Source of the DNA: Haloplanus salinus
GTDB taxonomy: Archaea; Halobacteriota; Halobacteria; Halobacteriales; Haloferacaceae
DNA length: 64,000 nt
NCBI RefSeq assembly: GCF_003336245.1
Contig: NZ_QPHM01000004.1
Span: forward strand, 62,001-126,000
Direction: 5' to 3'
Both the position numbers and the translations under genes were made by a program. Positions 51,551 through 60,300 of this stretch are shown here, in pieces (position 1 is the first letter of the stretch; each line of letters opens with the position of its first letter). The notes under the pieces were generated by a model. That model was not told where the DNA came from. It ran no database searches and worked only from the letters and a program-made list of their open reading frames with translations.

Positions 51551-51950
51551 AAGAACGGAGCGCCGGAACTTGCATCCGTCTGAAAACTGCTGGCGGATGG
51601 TCGAATGGTACAGAAAGTGAGATGCGAGAGCCAGGTGCGTCGTCAGACGTGGCATTGGCAATACTGGCCGACCTCCAAGGACCACGCTCTCAAGCGTATG
51701 GTCGGGTCGGCTGTGACTCTCGACGGGGACTCTGCGATGAGTTCGGTGGCGTTGCCAGATTGCTTTCTAGTGTTGCTATGAGTGGACACGGGCAGGACTC
51801 GTGCCAAGACTCCGGGAACGGAACCGATGGAAACAGAGTCGAACGGTCGGTGAGGGCTAGCGATTGATCATCGTGAGGCCCGCGATCTTCGACGAAGGCA
51901 GTGATAAGCCGACCTCATCGATGGGGCGAGCACTAATAGATGGTCGAATC

Positions 51951-51981
51951 GCCCCTCACCTCCTTCGGGGGGCAAGAACTG
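51951..51981 (-). promoter_or_regulatory. Orphan leader hairpin
   Basis: mRNA sense: CAGTTCTTGCCCCCCGAAG, then GAGGTGAGGGGC. No gene starts within the usual distance; probably left after gene loss. Confidence 0.6.
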
Positions 51982-52175
51982 GAGAAAAGAAGCGCCAGAG
52001 GGAACCAGAAATGGGTAGAAGCTAGTCAAGGGTCAAGAGCCGATGCAACTGCATACCGCTTGAGACCAGCGAACCGCCGACGTACCGGGGGCACTCGGCA
52101 GATTTTCGATGCACAGTGACGGCGTGCCGGAGGGCGACGTTCACCCTAGCCGGACGGAAATATCCCGCGCCGCCC

Positions 52176-53783
52176 TTACTGGGCGGGAGCTGGCTCCGAC
52201 TCGATGTCGCTGCCGGCAGGAGCGAGGTCCTCGGCTGCCGCCTGGACTGCCGCTTCGATGGCCGAGATATCACTGTTGTAGACGCTGAGAACGGCGTCCG
52301 CTGCATCCGATTCACCGCTCTCGAGCGCGCCTAGTCGCGCCCGGGTTGCGTCGATGGTTTCAGCCATCCACGAGTCGCGAATCTCCCCGCCCACCGTCGA
52401 GATGTGCTCGGGCTGGATGGAGACGTTCACGCCGGCGTCCGTCTCGTACTGGTGGACCTTGCCGACCACTGCGACGAACGACGGGGTCTCGGCCGAGCGG
52501 AGCACAGCCATCGGCTCCTGCTGGTACTGCCCCGCGTAGATGTTCACAACTTCACCACCTGCCATGACGCGCCCCTTCCAGAACTCGGAGTCATCGCCGA
52601 CATCCGAGGTTTCGATGAGAGCACCGACCACGAGCACGCGGTTGACCGCCTCACCCGAGGGGAGTAGCGTGAACTTTGGCGCACGATCGTCGCCCTCGTC
52701 CTCTGGACGGGTGAACGAGTGGGTCGCCATGTTCAGCTCTTCAGCGAACACGCGCTTGGCAGGTTGGCGCTGCGTGGCGGCGTCTGCGAGGGCTGCGTTA
52801 CTGAGGCCGGCATTCTCTCCCGAGTAGGAGATCTCCTCGACCTCGTCGACGAGGAAGTACTCGCCGATGACCGGGCCCCGGATATCATACGTCCTGCCGA
52901 TGAGCAACTCACGGAGCTCCGTTTCGACGACGCTGGGATCGAGGGCCTCGGAAGCCATCTCCATGGCGTCATCGAGACTCACTTCGGAGACTGCCTCAGT
53001 CATCTCAGCGTTGAACAGCGTGCGGACAGCACGGTTGCCATCGTCGAGGATGGCCTTCAGGCGAAGATCGAACACGCCATCGACGTCACCGTGTTCGGAG
53101 CAGCGACCGTTCTGGAGGACGCGCGTGCAGTCCTCGCTGGGGCAGCGCTTGATGAGGCCCGAACCCTCATCGAGGCCGACGAGCGTCCCAGTGGCGCGAA
53201 TCGACCCGTCCGTGGGTTCGACGGCCTCCTCGGACTCCGTGACGCTGCTCGCCTTGTTGAGCGAGATGGAGTACTTGCCCTCGTACTCGTTCGTGACCGC
53301 CGAGGTGATGTCGTAGGTGACGCCTTCCTCGAGTGTCGGGAGCGAGTCAGTGTTCTTCGCCCAGACAACGAACTTCATTTGGGCCGTTTCGTCGGCGATG
53401 AGGCCGACCTGCCGCATGGAATCGGAGTGCGGCTCCCAGAGGTCGACGATCTGCGCCCGGACGTCCACCCATTCCTCGTCACCGAGGTTCGAGATATCCT
53501 CGAGAGCTATCCGGTCGAAGCCCCGGGAACTGCTGTTACCGGTGCCGACGAAGCCGGCAACCGCCTTGACCCCGTCCGAGAGGTCGTTGGATTCGAGGTC
53601 GTAGTCGTTGATGACGTTACGAACTGTCGTCTCGACCGCCGTCTCGATCGGAACGGAGAACTCCTGCATGGCCGCAATTCGCTCTTCAATGCTCGACACG
53701 GGGATCTCCACGCCCATCTCGCCGAACTCGCCGCTGATGTCTTCCGCGCGCTGTGCTACGTCTGTGGTAATGTTTGCACACAT
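52176..53783 (-). CDS. RPA fused to RPA-associated protein
   Basis: 535 residues. Residues ~1-330 are an RPA like the 41219-42169 product: EEWVDVRAQIVDLWEPHSDS, MRQVGLIADETAQMKFVVWA, zinc motif CPSEDCTRVLQNGRCSEHG near 214. Residues ~343-535 match the RPA-associated protein: QPAKRVFAEELNMATHSFTR, KFTLLPSGEAVNRVLVVGAL, NIYAGQYQQEPMAVLRSAET. In other haloarchaea these are two adjacent genes, and this replicon also carries the unfused pair. The fusion fixes a 1:1 ratio. It likely protects single-stranded DNA in replication or transfer. The ATG at 53783 starts the conserved part. Confidence 0.9.
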   Translation of the reverse strand: MCANITTDVAQRAEDISGEFGEMGVEIPVSSIEERIAAMQEFSVPIETAVETTVRNVINDYDLESNDLSDGVKAVAGFVGTGNSSSRGFDRIALEDISNLGDEEWVDVRAQIVDLWEPHSDSMRQVGLIADETAQMKFVVWAKNTDSLPTLEEGVTYDITSAVTNEYEGKYSISLNKASSVTESEEAVEPTDGSIRATGTLVGLDEGSGLIKRCPSEDCTRVLQNGRCSEHGDVDGVFDLRLKAILDDGNRAVRTLFNAEMTEAVSEVSLDDAMEMASEALDPSVVETELRELLIGRTYDIRGPVIGEYFLVDEVEEISYSGENAGLSNAALADAATQRQPAKRVFAEELNMATHSFTRPEDEGDDRAPKFTLLPSGEAVNRVLVVGALIETSDVGDDSEFWKGRVMAGGEVVNIYAGQYQQEPMAVLRSAETPSFVAVVGKVHQYETDAGVNVSIQPEHISTVGGEIRDSWMAETIDATRARLGALESGESDAADAVLSVYNSDISAIEAAVQAAAEDLAPAGSDIESEPAPAQ

Positions 53784-53863
53784 GTTTGTCACTCTCTGAG
53801 GGGATTTCTGAGAAACGGCTTCGGGACTGGGCACTCGACCGTCGCGCCCCACCCCACCCGCTC

Positions 53864-53895
53864 TCCCTCACCCCCTTTGGGGGCTAATACTCACG
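53864..53895 (-). promoter_or_regulatory. Leader hairpin (type II)
   Basis: mRNA sense: GTGAGTATTAGCCCCCAAA, GGGGG, TGAGGGAGAG. It lies 80 nt before the RPA-fusion ATG. Confidence 0.75.
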
Positions 53896-54165
53896 GGAGA
53901 CGCAAGCAGGATAACCGGAAAGCGACGATTGGGACATCCCGACCGCCGCCGTATGGACTGATTCGCTCCGAGGTTGAACCCCGGATCTCGGCGAGAATGA
54001 ACGCAGTCACCGCTGCGCCCCTCTCTGACTTCCCTCACCCCTCTTTGGGGACCAAAACTCACGCTGCGAGGAGCTGGGGAAACCGAGAGAACAGAGGCAC
54101 TTTGCCCGTCCGAGCCGTCTAGTCGGAAAGCAGTACGTACAGAATCGCGTTCACATCCTCGACGA
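53896..54165. other. Gene-free region with orphan leader
   Basis: Contains the orphan leader at 54031-54062, whose 45-bp surroundings (through ACTCACGCTGCGAGGAG) repeat those at 54503-54550. This points to a segment duplication followed by gene loss. Confidence 0.5.
54031..54062 (-). promoter_or_regulatory. Orphan leader hairpin (type II)
   Basis: mRNA sense: GTGAGTTTTGGTCCCCAAA, GAGGGG, TGAGGGAAG. Near-copy of the leader at 54503-54536. Confidence 0.7.
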
Positions 54166-54498
54166 CTAGAAGGTGTAGTCGTCGCGATCGCGAGCTTCGG
54201 CACACGCCTCGCAGAGGATGTCGAATGGCGGCCACCCGGTCAGTCCGTCGGCATCTTCGAGGAGCGTGGTCGGGACCAGGCCCGACATCCCACACCCACC
54301 GTCACACGACGCCCAGGAATGGCTGACCGCGGCGAACGTCTCGCCATGTGGGTCATGGTCGGGCTTCCTGAACTCGGGGCCATCGCCGGTCTTGAACTGA
54401 ACGCTCACGGGTTCTCGCGGCTCAATTTTGGCTTCGGTCGCTGATCTGCTGAAATCGCTGTCGATACGCCGCTCATCGGGGTTGATGTTGTCGTACAT
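54166..54498 (-). CDS. Small zinc-binding hypothetical protein
   Basis: 110 residues from MYDNINPDERR. Cys pairs at CDGGCG and near the end CEAC suggest one zinc site. The segment GETFAAVSHSWASCDGGCGM is folded; the N-terminus is polar. Start defined by the leader 4 nt upstream. Function unknown. Confidence 0.7.
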   Translation of the reverse strand: MYDNINPDERRIDSDFSRSATEAKIEPREPVSVQFKTGDGPEFRKPDHDPHGETFAAVSHSWASCDGGCGMSGLVPTTLLEDADGLTGWPPFDILCEACAEARDRDDYTF

Positions 54499-54502
54499 CT
54501 CA

Positions 54503-54536
54503 CTTCCCTCACCCCCATTTGGGGTCCAATACTCAC
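54503..54536 (-). promoter_or_regulatory. Leader hairpin (type II), best example
   Basis: mRNA sense: GTGAGTATTGGACCCCAAA, TGGGGG, TGAGGGAAGTG. It ends 4 nt before the ATG at 54498, so GGTGAGG is the ribosome site. Confidence 0.8.
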
Positions 54537-54611
54537 GCTGCGAGGAGCGGGGGTACACACGGAACGAACGGCGCGATCAGCCCGCCGGCCGAACAGTTCG
54601 GAACAGCGCCG

Positions 54612-56828
54612 TTACCTGAAGAGTCGCGAGAGGAAGCCCTGTTTCTTGCGTCGTTCGCGTTCTTCGGCCTTGATACGTTCGTTCGCCTCTTCGTACTCCT
54701 GGAGGACGGCGTCGATTCCTGTGAGTGTCTCTTTTGCCGTCTTTGCGTCTTCACGCCGAATCTTCGGACGCATAATCTGCTTGACTCGCTTCACGGGGTC
54801 GTCTGGAAGCTCGGCAGCGTCTCTCGAGAGCTCCCCGAGGTGCTTGAGTTGCGTACGATACTGAGCGCGTTCCTCCATCAGCTCATCCATCGTTTCGAGG
54901 TAGACCCTGAGGACAAACCGGAGGCGTCCGTTCTCCTCGCCCTGCTCGCTGAGTTCGGCGAGTTCCCTTGATTGCCGGTCGAGTTTCCGAGCGAGAATTC
55001 GCTGGTCTTCACGAGCGAGACGCATTGCCTGGTCGGTCGCGGAGTAGCCCCGGATCTCACCGATGGTCCAATCCGCTGGGTACTTCTCGTCATCATTGAG
55101 CGTCGGGTCGGTGCGTTCCCATCCCGGCCCGGCGTCGCGAGCGGACGCTTCCATCATTCGCTGGGTGCTCTCGTCGAGGTCGGAATCGGTGTCCACCCCA
55201 CGCGGGTCAGCGGGTTCGCGACCATCCGTCGTCGGCGGCGCGGCCCCTGGCCCGGCCGTTCTCTGCCCTGAGACAGGACTATCATCAGCACTTGTCCCAG
55301 CTGTCGTGGAACCTTTGGGTGTGGTCGTCGACGAAGCGGCGTCATGACTATGGGCCCGGGCGTGGCTGTTCCCCTGTTCCGGTTCCTGCCTAGTTGCGTA
55401 GGCGTCGGCGACTGCTGCCGGGTCGCCATCTTCGTCGGGGTTGACGGGAATGAACTCTTCGTCGTCCTTGAGGTCGGGATGGATATCGGCATCGACGGTG
55501 GTAGTCTCCCCGCTCGTCCCCTCGCTGTGTAGTGGGCCGCTCTCGTCCGTAGTGGTGTCGACGGTCTCGGACGGGCCGGAATCGGAGCCAATCTTGAAAT
55601 CCATTGGCGGGAGATCGTGGTCGTCCGCCCCCGAGGATGACGATGACTCCGAGCCGTTGGAATCGGTCTTCGAGAACTTTACACCATCTTTGCTCGGGAC
55701 TTCGTAGTAATCGTCCACCCGGAGGAGCGCACGGGCGAGCGTGACATCGCCGTAGGTTGCGCCACTCGCGTAGTGACGCCGCTCCCACTTATCGCGGTGC
55801 AGGCCGGATTCCTCGAACAGCGCGTTCATCCGTTTGGGGTCTTTCGCCGTCCAGAACGCGAGGTTGTGAGCGAGCGCCATATCTGCCTCGGACTGGCTTG
55901 GATAATCGGCGTTATGGGACCCCCACATCGAGGCGTCGCCTTCGTAGAGACGTTGCCTGCGGTCACCTCCCTGAGAGTCGAACATCCGCGTGAGTATCTC
56001 TTGATCTGATAGATCCACACCGGGTCCCGCGAGGTCGGCGAACGTACTCGGACACTTGGAGGGAAGGTACTTCGTCGCGACCCGCTCGAGGGCCTCCTTG
56101 ATTGCGGGGTCGTGGATGCTCCTGAAGACGTCTCCATAACGTTCGATGAGTGAACTTGCACTCTGCTGCGCCCGGGCCTCGGTGTCGCGGCGACCATCCG
56201 CGTCACCTCTGTTTTCTGAATCTTCAACTTCCGTCCCTCTGGTGAGAGTTGTCTGTCCATCTGGTCTCACGCCATCCTGGATGAACTCGCGGTGAACGGT
56301 CTCTATCTCATCCTGACGCTTTCGGATTTTCGTGGGGGTTCCCTCGACGTGAGCACCAGTCGTAGCGAAGTACCGTCCGGAGTCATACATCTCGATAGGG
56401 CCCTTCCGGTTTCCGCCGGGCGGGAGTTTACCACTTGCGAGGATATGCACACCAGTTCCGGAAGCGGAAACCTCCGTATATGAGTCGACCTTGTCGATGA
56501 TTGTTTGCGTCCATTCCTTGATTTCACCAGTAACAGAATCACGACAGTTATCGAGGTCGATACCGACGATGGTGACGTCGTCACTGAAGACGAACCCCAG
56601 ACCATCGGCGTTCACGCGAGAGTCGTTGAGTGAATCCCAGGCGGTGTCGAAGTCTCGGCGATGTTCGGGGTTGGTAACGTCGGCATTAATGTCACCACTT
56701 GTCCGATATGGTTTAGTCGGAATCTTGGTAGGTTTCCCGTCACGCATACCTTCACGCCAGCAAATCCAATTCCTGATAGTGCGGATTTTGTCTGGAATCC
56801 CGTCTTTAGCTACGTCTACTTTTGGCAT
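54612..56828 (-). CDS. PrimPol-type primase/polymerase without helicase
   Basis: 738 residues. The N-terminal 170 residues match the NrS-1-like archaeo-eukaryotic primase-polymerase of phages and plasmids: WICWREGMRDGKPTKIPTKP, catalytic Asp pair in VGIDLDNC (residues 91 and 93), SASGTGVHILASG (His128) and MYDSGRYFATTG. Residues ~260-390 match the region that follows it in such proteins (LSDQEILTRMFDSQGGD, WGSHNADYPSQSEADMALAH). The usual superfamily-3 helicase is missing; instead there are 230 acidic disordered residues and a C-terminal coiled coil with basic end (KRVKQIMRPKIRREDAKTAK). It probably primes plasmid or transfer replication together with the host helicase. GTG 56837 is an alternative start; ATG 56828 is better placed. 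Confidence 0.82.
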   Translation of the reverse strand: MPKVDVAKDGIPDKIRTIRNWICWREGMRDGKPTKIPTKPYRTSGDINADVTNPEHRRDFDTAWDSLNDSRVNADGLGFVFSDDVTIVGIDLDNCRDSVTGEIKEWTQTIIDKVDSYTEVSASGTGVHILASGKLPPGGNRKGPIEMYDSGRYFATTGAHVEGTPTKIRKRQDEIETVHREFIQDGVRPDGQTTLTRGTEVEDSENRGDADGRRDTEARAQQSASSLIERYGDVFRSIHDPAIKEALERVATKYLPSKCPSTFADLAGPGVDLSDQEILTRMFDSQGGDRRQRLYEGDASMWGSHNADYPSQSEADMALAHNLAFWTAKDPKRMNALFEESGLHRDKWERRHYASGATYGDVTLARALLRVDDYYEVPSKDGVKFSKTDSNGSESSSSSGADDHDLPPMDFKIGSDSGPSETVDTTTDESGPLHSEGTSGETTTVDADIHPDLKDDEEFIPVNPDEDGDPAAVADAYATRQEPEQGNSHARAHSHDAASSTTTPKGSTTAGTSADDSPVSGQRTAGPGAAPPTTDGREPADPRGVDTDSDLDESTQRMMEASARDAGPGWERTDPTLNDDEKYPADWTIGEIRGYSATDQAMRLAREDQRILARKLDRQSRELAELSEQGEENGRLRFVLRVYLETMDELMEERAQYRTQLKHLGELSRDAAELPDDPVKRVKQIMRPKIRREDAKTAKETLTGIDAVLQEYEEANERIKAEERERRKKQGFLSRLFR

Positions 56829-56850
56829 GGATATCACCTATTGTCAGTCC

Positions 56851-56887
56851 GCCTCGTCGCCTGACTTCGCGGGGCGAGACAAACCGG
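56851..56887 (-). promoter_or_regulatory. Leader hairpin (variant)
   Basis: mRNA sense: CGGTTTGTCTCGCCCCGCG, loop, GGCGACGAGGC. The stem is extended by CTCG/CGAG. It lies 22 nt before the ATG at 56828. Confidence 0.65.
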
Positions 56888-57025
56888 TTTCGTCGATTTC
56901 CCCCGACTCAGGGCGAAAACCAACAGACAGCACACGAATTGTGAGGGAATGACCCCCCTCCCGTATCCAATACTATGTAAAATCACTCCGGAGGTGTCGA
57001 ATGGAGCGATCTGGTTGGTTGATAG

Positions 57026-57145
57026 CCTGTCTAAAGCGCTTTGCGCACGTGCGCTAAGTGCTGACGCTGATGGGGTGTTAGAAAAGGCAGATTCTGACGA
57101 TAGAGCTCCCATACTGCCGATGCGCGTCACACGCGAATTTTGCGC
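57026..57145. repeat. Long direct repeat, copy 1
   Basis: About 120 bp containing the palindromes AAAGCGCTTT (57033-57042) and GCGCACGTGCGC (57042-57053), then CTAAGTGCTGACGCTGATGG and GGTGTTAGAAAAGGC. Copy 2 follows about 190 bp downstream. Confidence 0.75.
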
Positions 57146-57215
57146 GAAGTTGCGAGCACTCGAAACCCCCGCAACCCCAGTGGATTCGTTTTGAACCTCA
57201 AAATGCCGTTTTAGA

Positions 57216-57335
57216 GCCTCTAAAGCGCTTTGAACCCGCGCACTAAGTGCTGACGCTGAAGGGGTGTTAGAAAAGGCGGACTTGCGAGGTACAGCGTCCG
57301 TACTGCTCGTGCGCGTCGTGCGCGGACTTTGTGCG
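57216..57335. repeat. Long direct repeat, copy 2
   Basis: Shares TCTAAAGCGCTTTG, CTAAGTGCTGACGCTGAAGG and GGTGTTAGAAAAGGC with copy 1, then diverges toward GCGCGTCGTGCGCGGACTTT. It could be a replication or transfer origin component. Confidence 0.75.
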
Positions 57336-57350
57336 AATGCGTGGATGTGA

Positions 57351-60300
57351 CTAGTCGAGATCATCGAGGAGATTTGGAGCGCCGATGAATGTCCACTCAC
57401 CATCTTCACCCCAGATGGCTTCGGTAAGCTTCTCGTAGGTCCGCTTACTTCTCTTGGGGGGCAGTTCGTCGATCCGGCCAGCATTTGCGAGGGCTCGAGT
57501 GATATCCCATGCGACTGATAGATTAGGCACAATCCAGATTTTCTTCTCGACGTCGAACCTGTTGAAGTCGTCATAGTGCTTGACCATCAGCGAGGGATGG
57601 ACGTTTGAGATGACCTCTCCAATAATGACGGGATCTTTGCCATCGTAGCCGACCACGTCTGGCTTCACATCAGTCCCGTGAAGTGGTGTATATTTTTTAA
57701 CAAAATAGTGATTGTTCGGGTCACGGGCGAGTGAGCGAGCGAACGCCTCTACCATCACCTTGTGGTAGGTCTTCTCGTTCACATCGCCCTGGTCTTCGCC
57801 CGTCGCGACCTTCGCTCCACACGCTCGCTGGCCGTCGCGAGTCACAGTGTAGTAGACCCGCAGATTTTCGGTCTGCTTCTCGAGGTAGCCGAGTTCGATG
57901 AGTTTCTCTTCGTCTACCTCATCAAACTGATTTTTTATCCTCTCCATCGAGTTCACAACGTCGTAGGCAGGGTGGTTGCCGTTGACTGTGGTGACAATCG
58001 CGGTCAGGAAATGGCGTTCTTCAACTGTCAGACTCTTATCTATACCTGATCGAGTCTCTCTATCCTCTTTGTCGGGACTCTCAGCGGCGTTCTCGTTGGG
58101 TGCATCAGACGCACTCTGATCGTCTGTATTGTTGGCACTTGTTCCTCTCTCCTCGTCGGTGTCTGTATCGTCGGTTTTGGACGGATCTTCGGAGCTAGGG
58201 TCAACTCCACCGTAGAGAAAGCCGTCAACTCGATCTCCCAGATTACTGCCCCCTTCATCAGCTAATCGCGGAACCCCGCCATCGGTCTCGTTTTCATCGC
58301 TCGTCTCTCGCGGTGGGCGGCGTGAACCGAGATCGTCTGTGAGGTCGTCTGCGGGAACTCGACTAGCCCCTGATTCGGCCTGTTCGCCGTGCTCGTTCGA
58401 TCGGGGTTGTCCCTCTGTGCTGGGGGCGTTTGGACTCCCCGTGCCGAGTTGCGTCTGAGGGTTGGACCCAGTCTTCTTGCCTTCGTCGTTTGCGTCTCCG
58501 TTCTCGCCGGACACGACAATCTCGAAGTCACGATTCTGGCTATTTTCACTACCGTTGATGCCGCGTCTGTGTTCGGCTGAGAGCTGCTCGTCGGAAGCGT
58601 CGGTGTTGCTTCCGGGTAGCAGGCAGTGGTCACGCCGCGTTGTACGGGTGATTTCTGCGTTGATGTCGCTGAAGACATGACCCTGCGTCGACACGGTCTT
58701 GTTGATCACGGGGTTGTCGGAATCGCTGTGACCGTCGGGGATATCGACGGGGAGCATCGTCACGATTTCGGGGATATCGGTCATGAACCCGGTGTCAGGG
58801 AGTTGAGCGACCCATTCTCCACGCGGGAGCGACGTGATCCGGTCGACGAGTTCCTCGTCCTCGATGCCTTCGTGGAACAGCGTCATCACGAGTTCGTCGT
58901 CGACGGCGAGTTTCCCGATGAGTTTCGTATTAATGTTCCGCAGAATTTCCTTGTACGAGGAAACGTCGAGGGCATCGGCCTTGACCTGCTCTGCGAAGTG
59001 GACGATGACTTCGAGGGAGAGACCGAATTCACGCCCGTCAGGAATCATGTCGTCGCGTACCAGTTCGGACTGGAGCATCGCCGCAGCTTCGTCGATGATG
59101 AGGTTGATAACGTATCCATCCTCGACCGGCGGGGTGTTCCTAAGTCGATGACGGAGACGAGCGCCCGACCAGATGTAGTCGAGCAGCATGAACGTAAACA
59201 GATTGCTCGAGGCGGGCCGGAGGTCGCCCGTGTCGATGAGGATGACCTTCTTCGAGGCGAGGACGTCCTGGATGTCGAACATCGGCGATTGGTTGGCGTA
59301 GCAGCCCTTCTCGTCGTTCCATTCAGGAACGAAGTTGAGGACACGCCAGACGAAGCTCCGCTCAGCGAGCTTTGTGATACGGTTCATGACGGCATCGATC
59401 GACGTTTGGAACCGCTGCTCGTCGGCGTGGAGATGCCGCGTGAGAGCGAGGCGAAGCGTCCGGTCGCTCACTTCGGGGAGTTGGCCCTGCTGCATCTCGT
59501 AGGCAACCTGGAACAGGTCTTGGATGGGCCATGCGTCCCGGCCGTACACGGGGTCGAACATCGCCTTGATGAGGTTGTTGAGGATCTCTTGGGCGACGAA
59601 CGCCTGCTGGGTCATTTCTCGGCCCAGCACGTACACGAGGAGTTCGTTGTAGCGGTCAACTTTCTCTTGGACGGCGACCGTGCGTGAGACGCCGGCAGCG
59701 AGTTGCGGTCGAATGTCGAAGTACGGGAAAGCAAGTACCTCGTCGTTCGGCCCTGGAACGGGGACGTGGAGAACGTCATCGAGGTTGCCGAACTTCTTGA
59801 AGTGTGCTTTCTTGTACTCGTCGGCCATTGTCCCACCTTTCCGGTCGAAGACGAAGATGGGGCCGTCAAACGATTGGTAGGCCGACAGCGCATCGTTGAC
59901 CATTGCGGTTGTCTTCCCGCCGCCCGTCGTCGCTGCGCGGAGGATGTGGTGCGTCAGCTGCTCTGCACTGAGACGGATGGGAATGTCTCGCCGGTTGTCG
60001 ACGGCGGTCTCGGCGTACCCGATGTGCATTCCATAATCGTACTGCGAGAGCAGGTCCTCATCTGTCGCCGTGAGTGGCGAGCGAGCGTCGGGTGACCCGC
60101 CCGAGGACCCACGCGAGGCTCGCGGGAGGGCGTCCGTGTGTGGGACGACGACGAAGTTCGCGAGTTCGTCGGGAGAGGCACAGATGAGTGGGTCACCTTT
60201 ACTGAAGCGCCCCGTAAAACCGCTGATGCTGGCCTGACGGGCGTGGCACAGGCGGGCGAACTCTTTGCTGTTGAACCCGAGGAGTTCCCCCTCGATGCCA

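Larger units (their letters stand above)
51231..52175. other. Gene-poor region with orphan regulatory elements
   Basis: Holds a type II leader (51283-51316), an inverted GTCCTAC pair (51502-51550) and an orphan leader (51951-51981). A minus-strand frame after the last leader reads RPIDEVGLSLPSSKIAGLTM and stops, without a start codon, so it may be the relic of a deleted gene. No other gene is credible. Confidence 0.45.
56888..57350. other. Non-coding region with two long direct repeats
   Basis: See the repeats at 57026-57145 and 57216-57335. No gene was accepted here; the frame on the minus strand reads through the repeats but has Ser/Ala-rich non-haloarchaeal composition. It lies at the end of the conjugation-type ATPase gene. 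Confidence 0.5.

Noticed and set aside
53868-54203. 111-codon minus-strand frame covering two leaders
   Set aside because: Translates leader hairpins, basic composition and no start near a ribosome site.
8283-56887. Leader hairpins read as transcription terminators
   Set aside because: In mRNA sense the T-run precedes the stem, and the opposite strand has ACAAA after it, so neither direction gives a terminator.
56834-57574. 246-codon minus-strand frame over the direct repeats
   Set aside because: Repeats translate to SAFSNTPSASALSAR twice, but it overlaps the transfer ATPase in another frame and has Ser/Arg-rich composition unlike neighbouring proteins.
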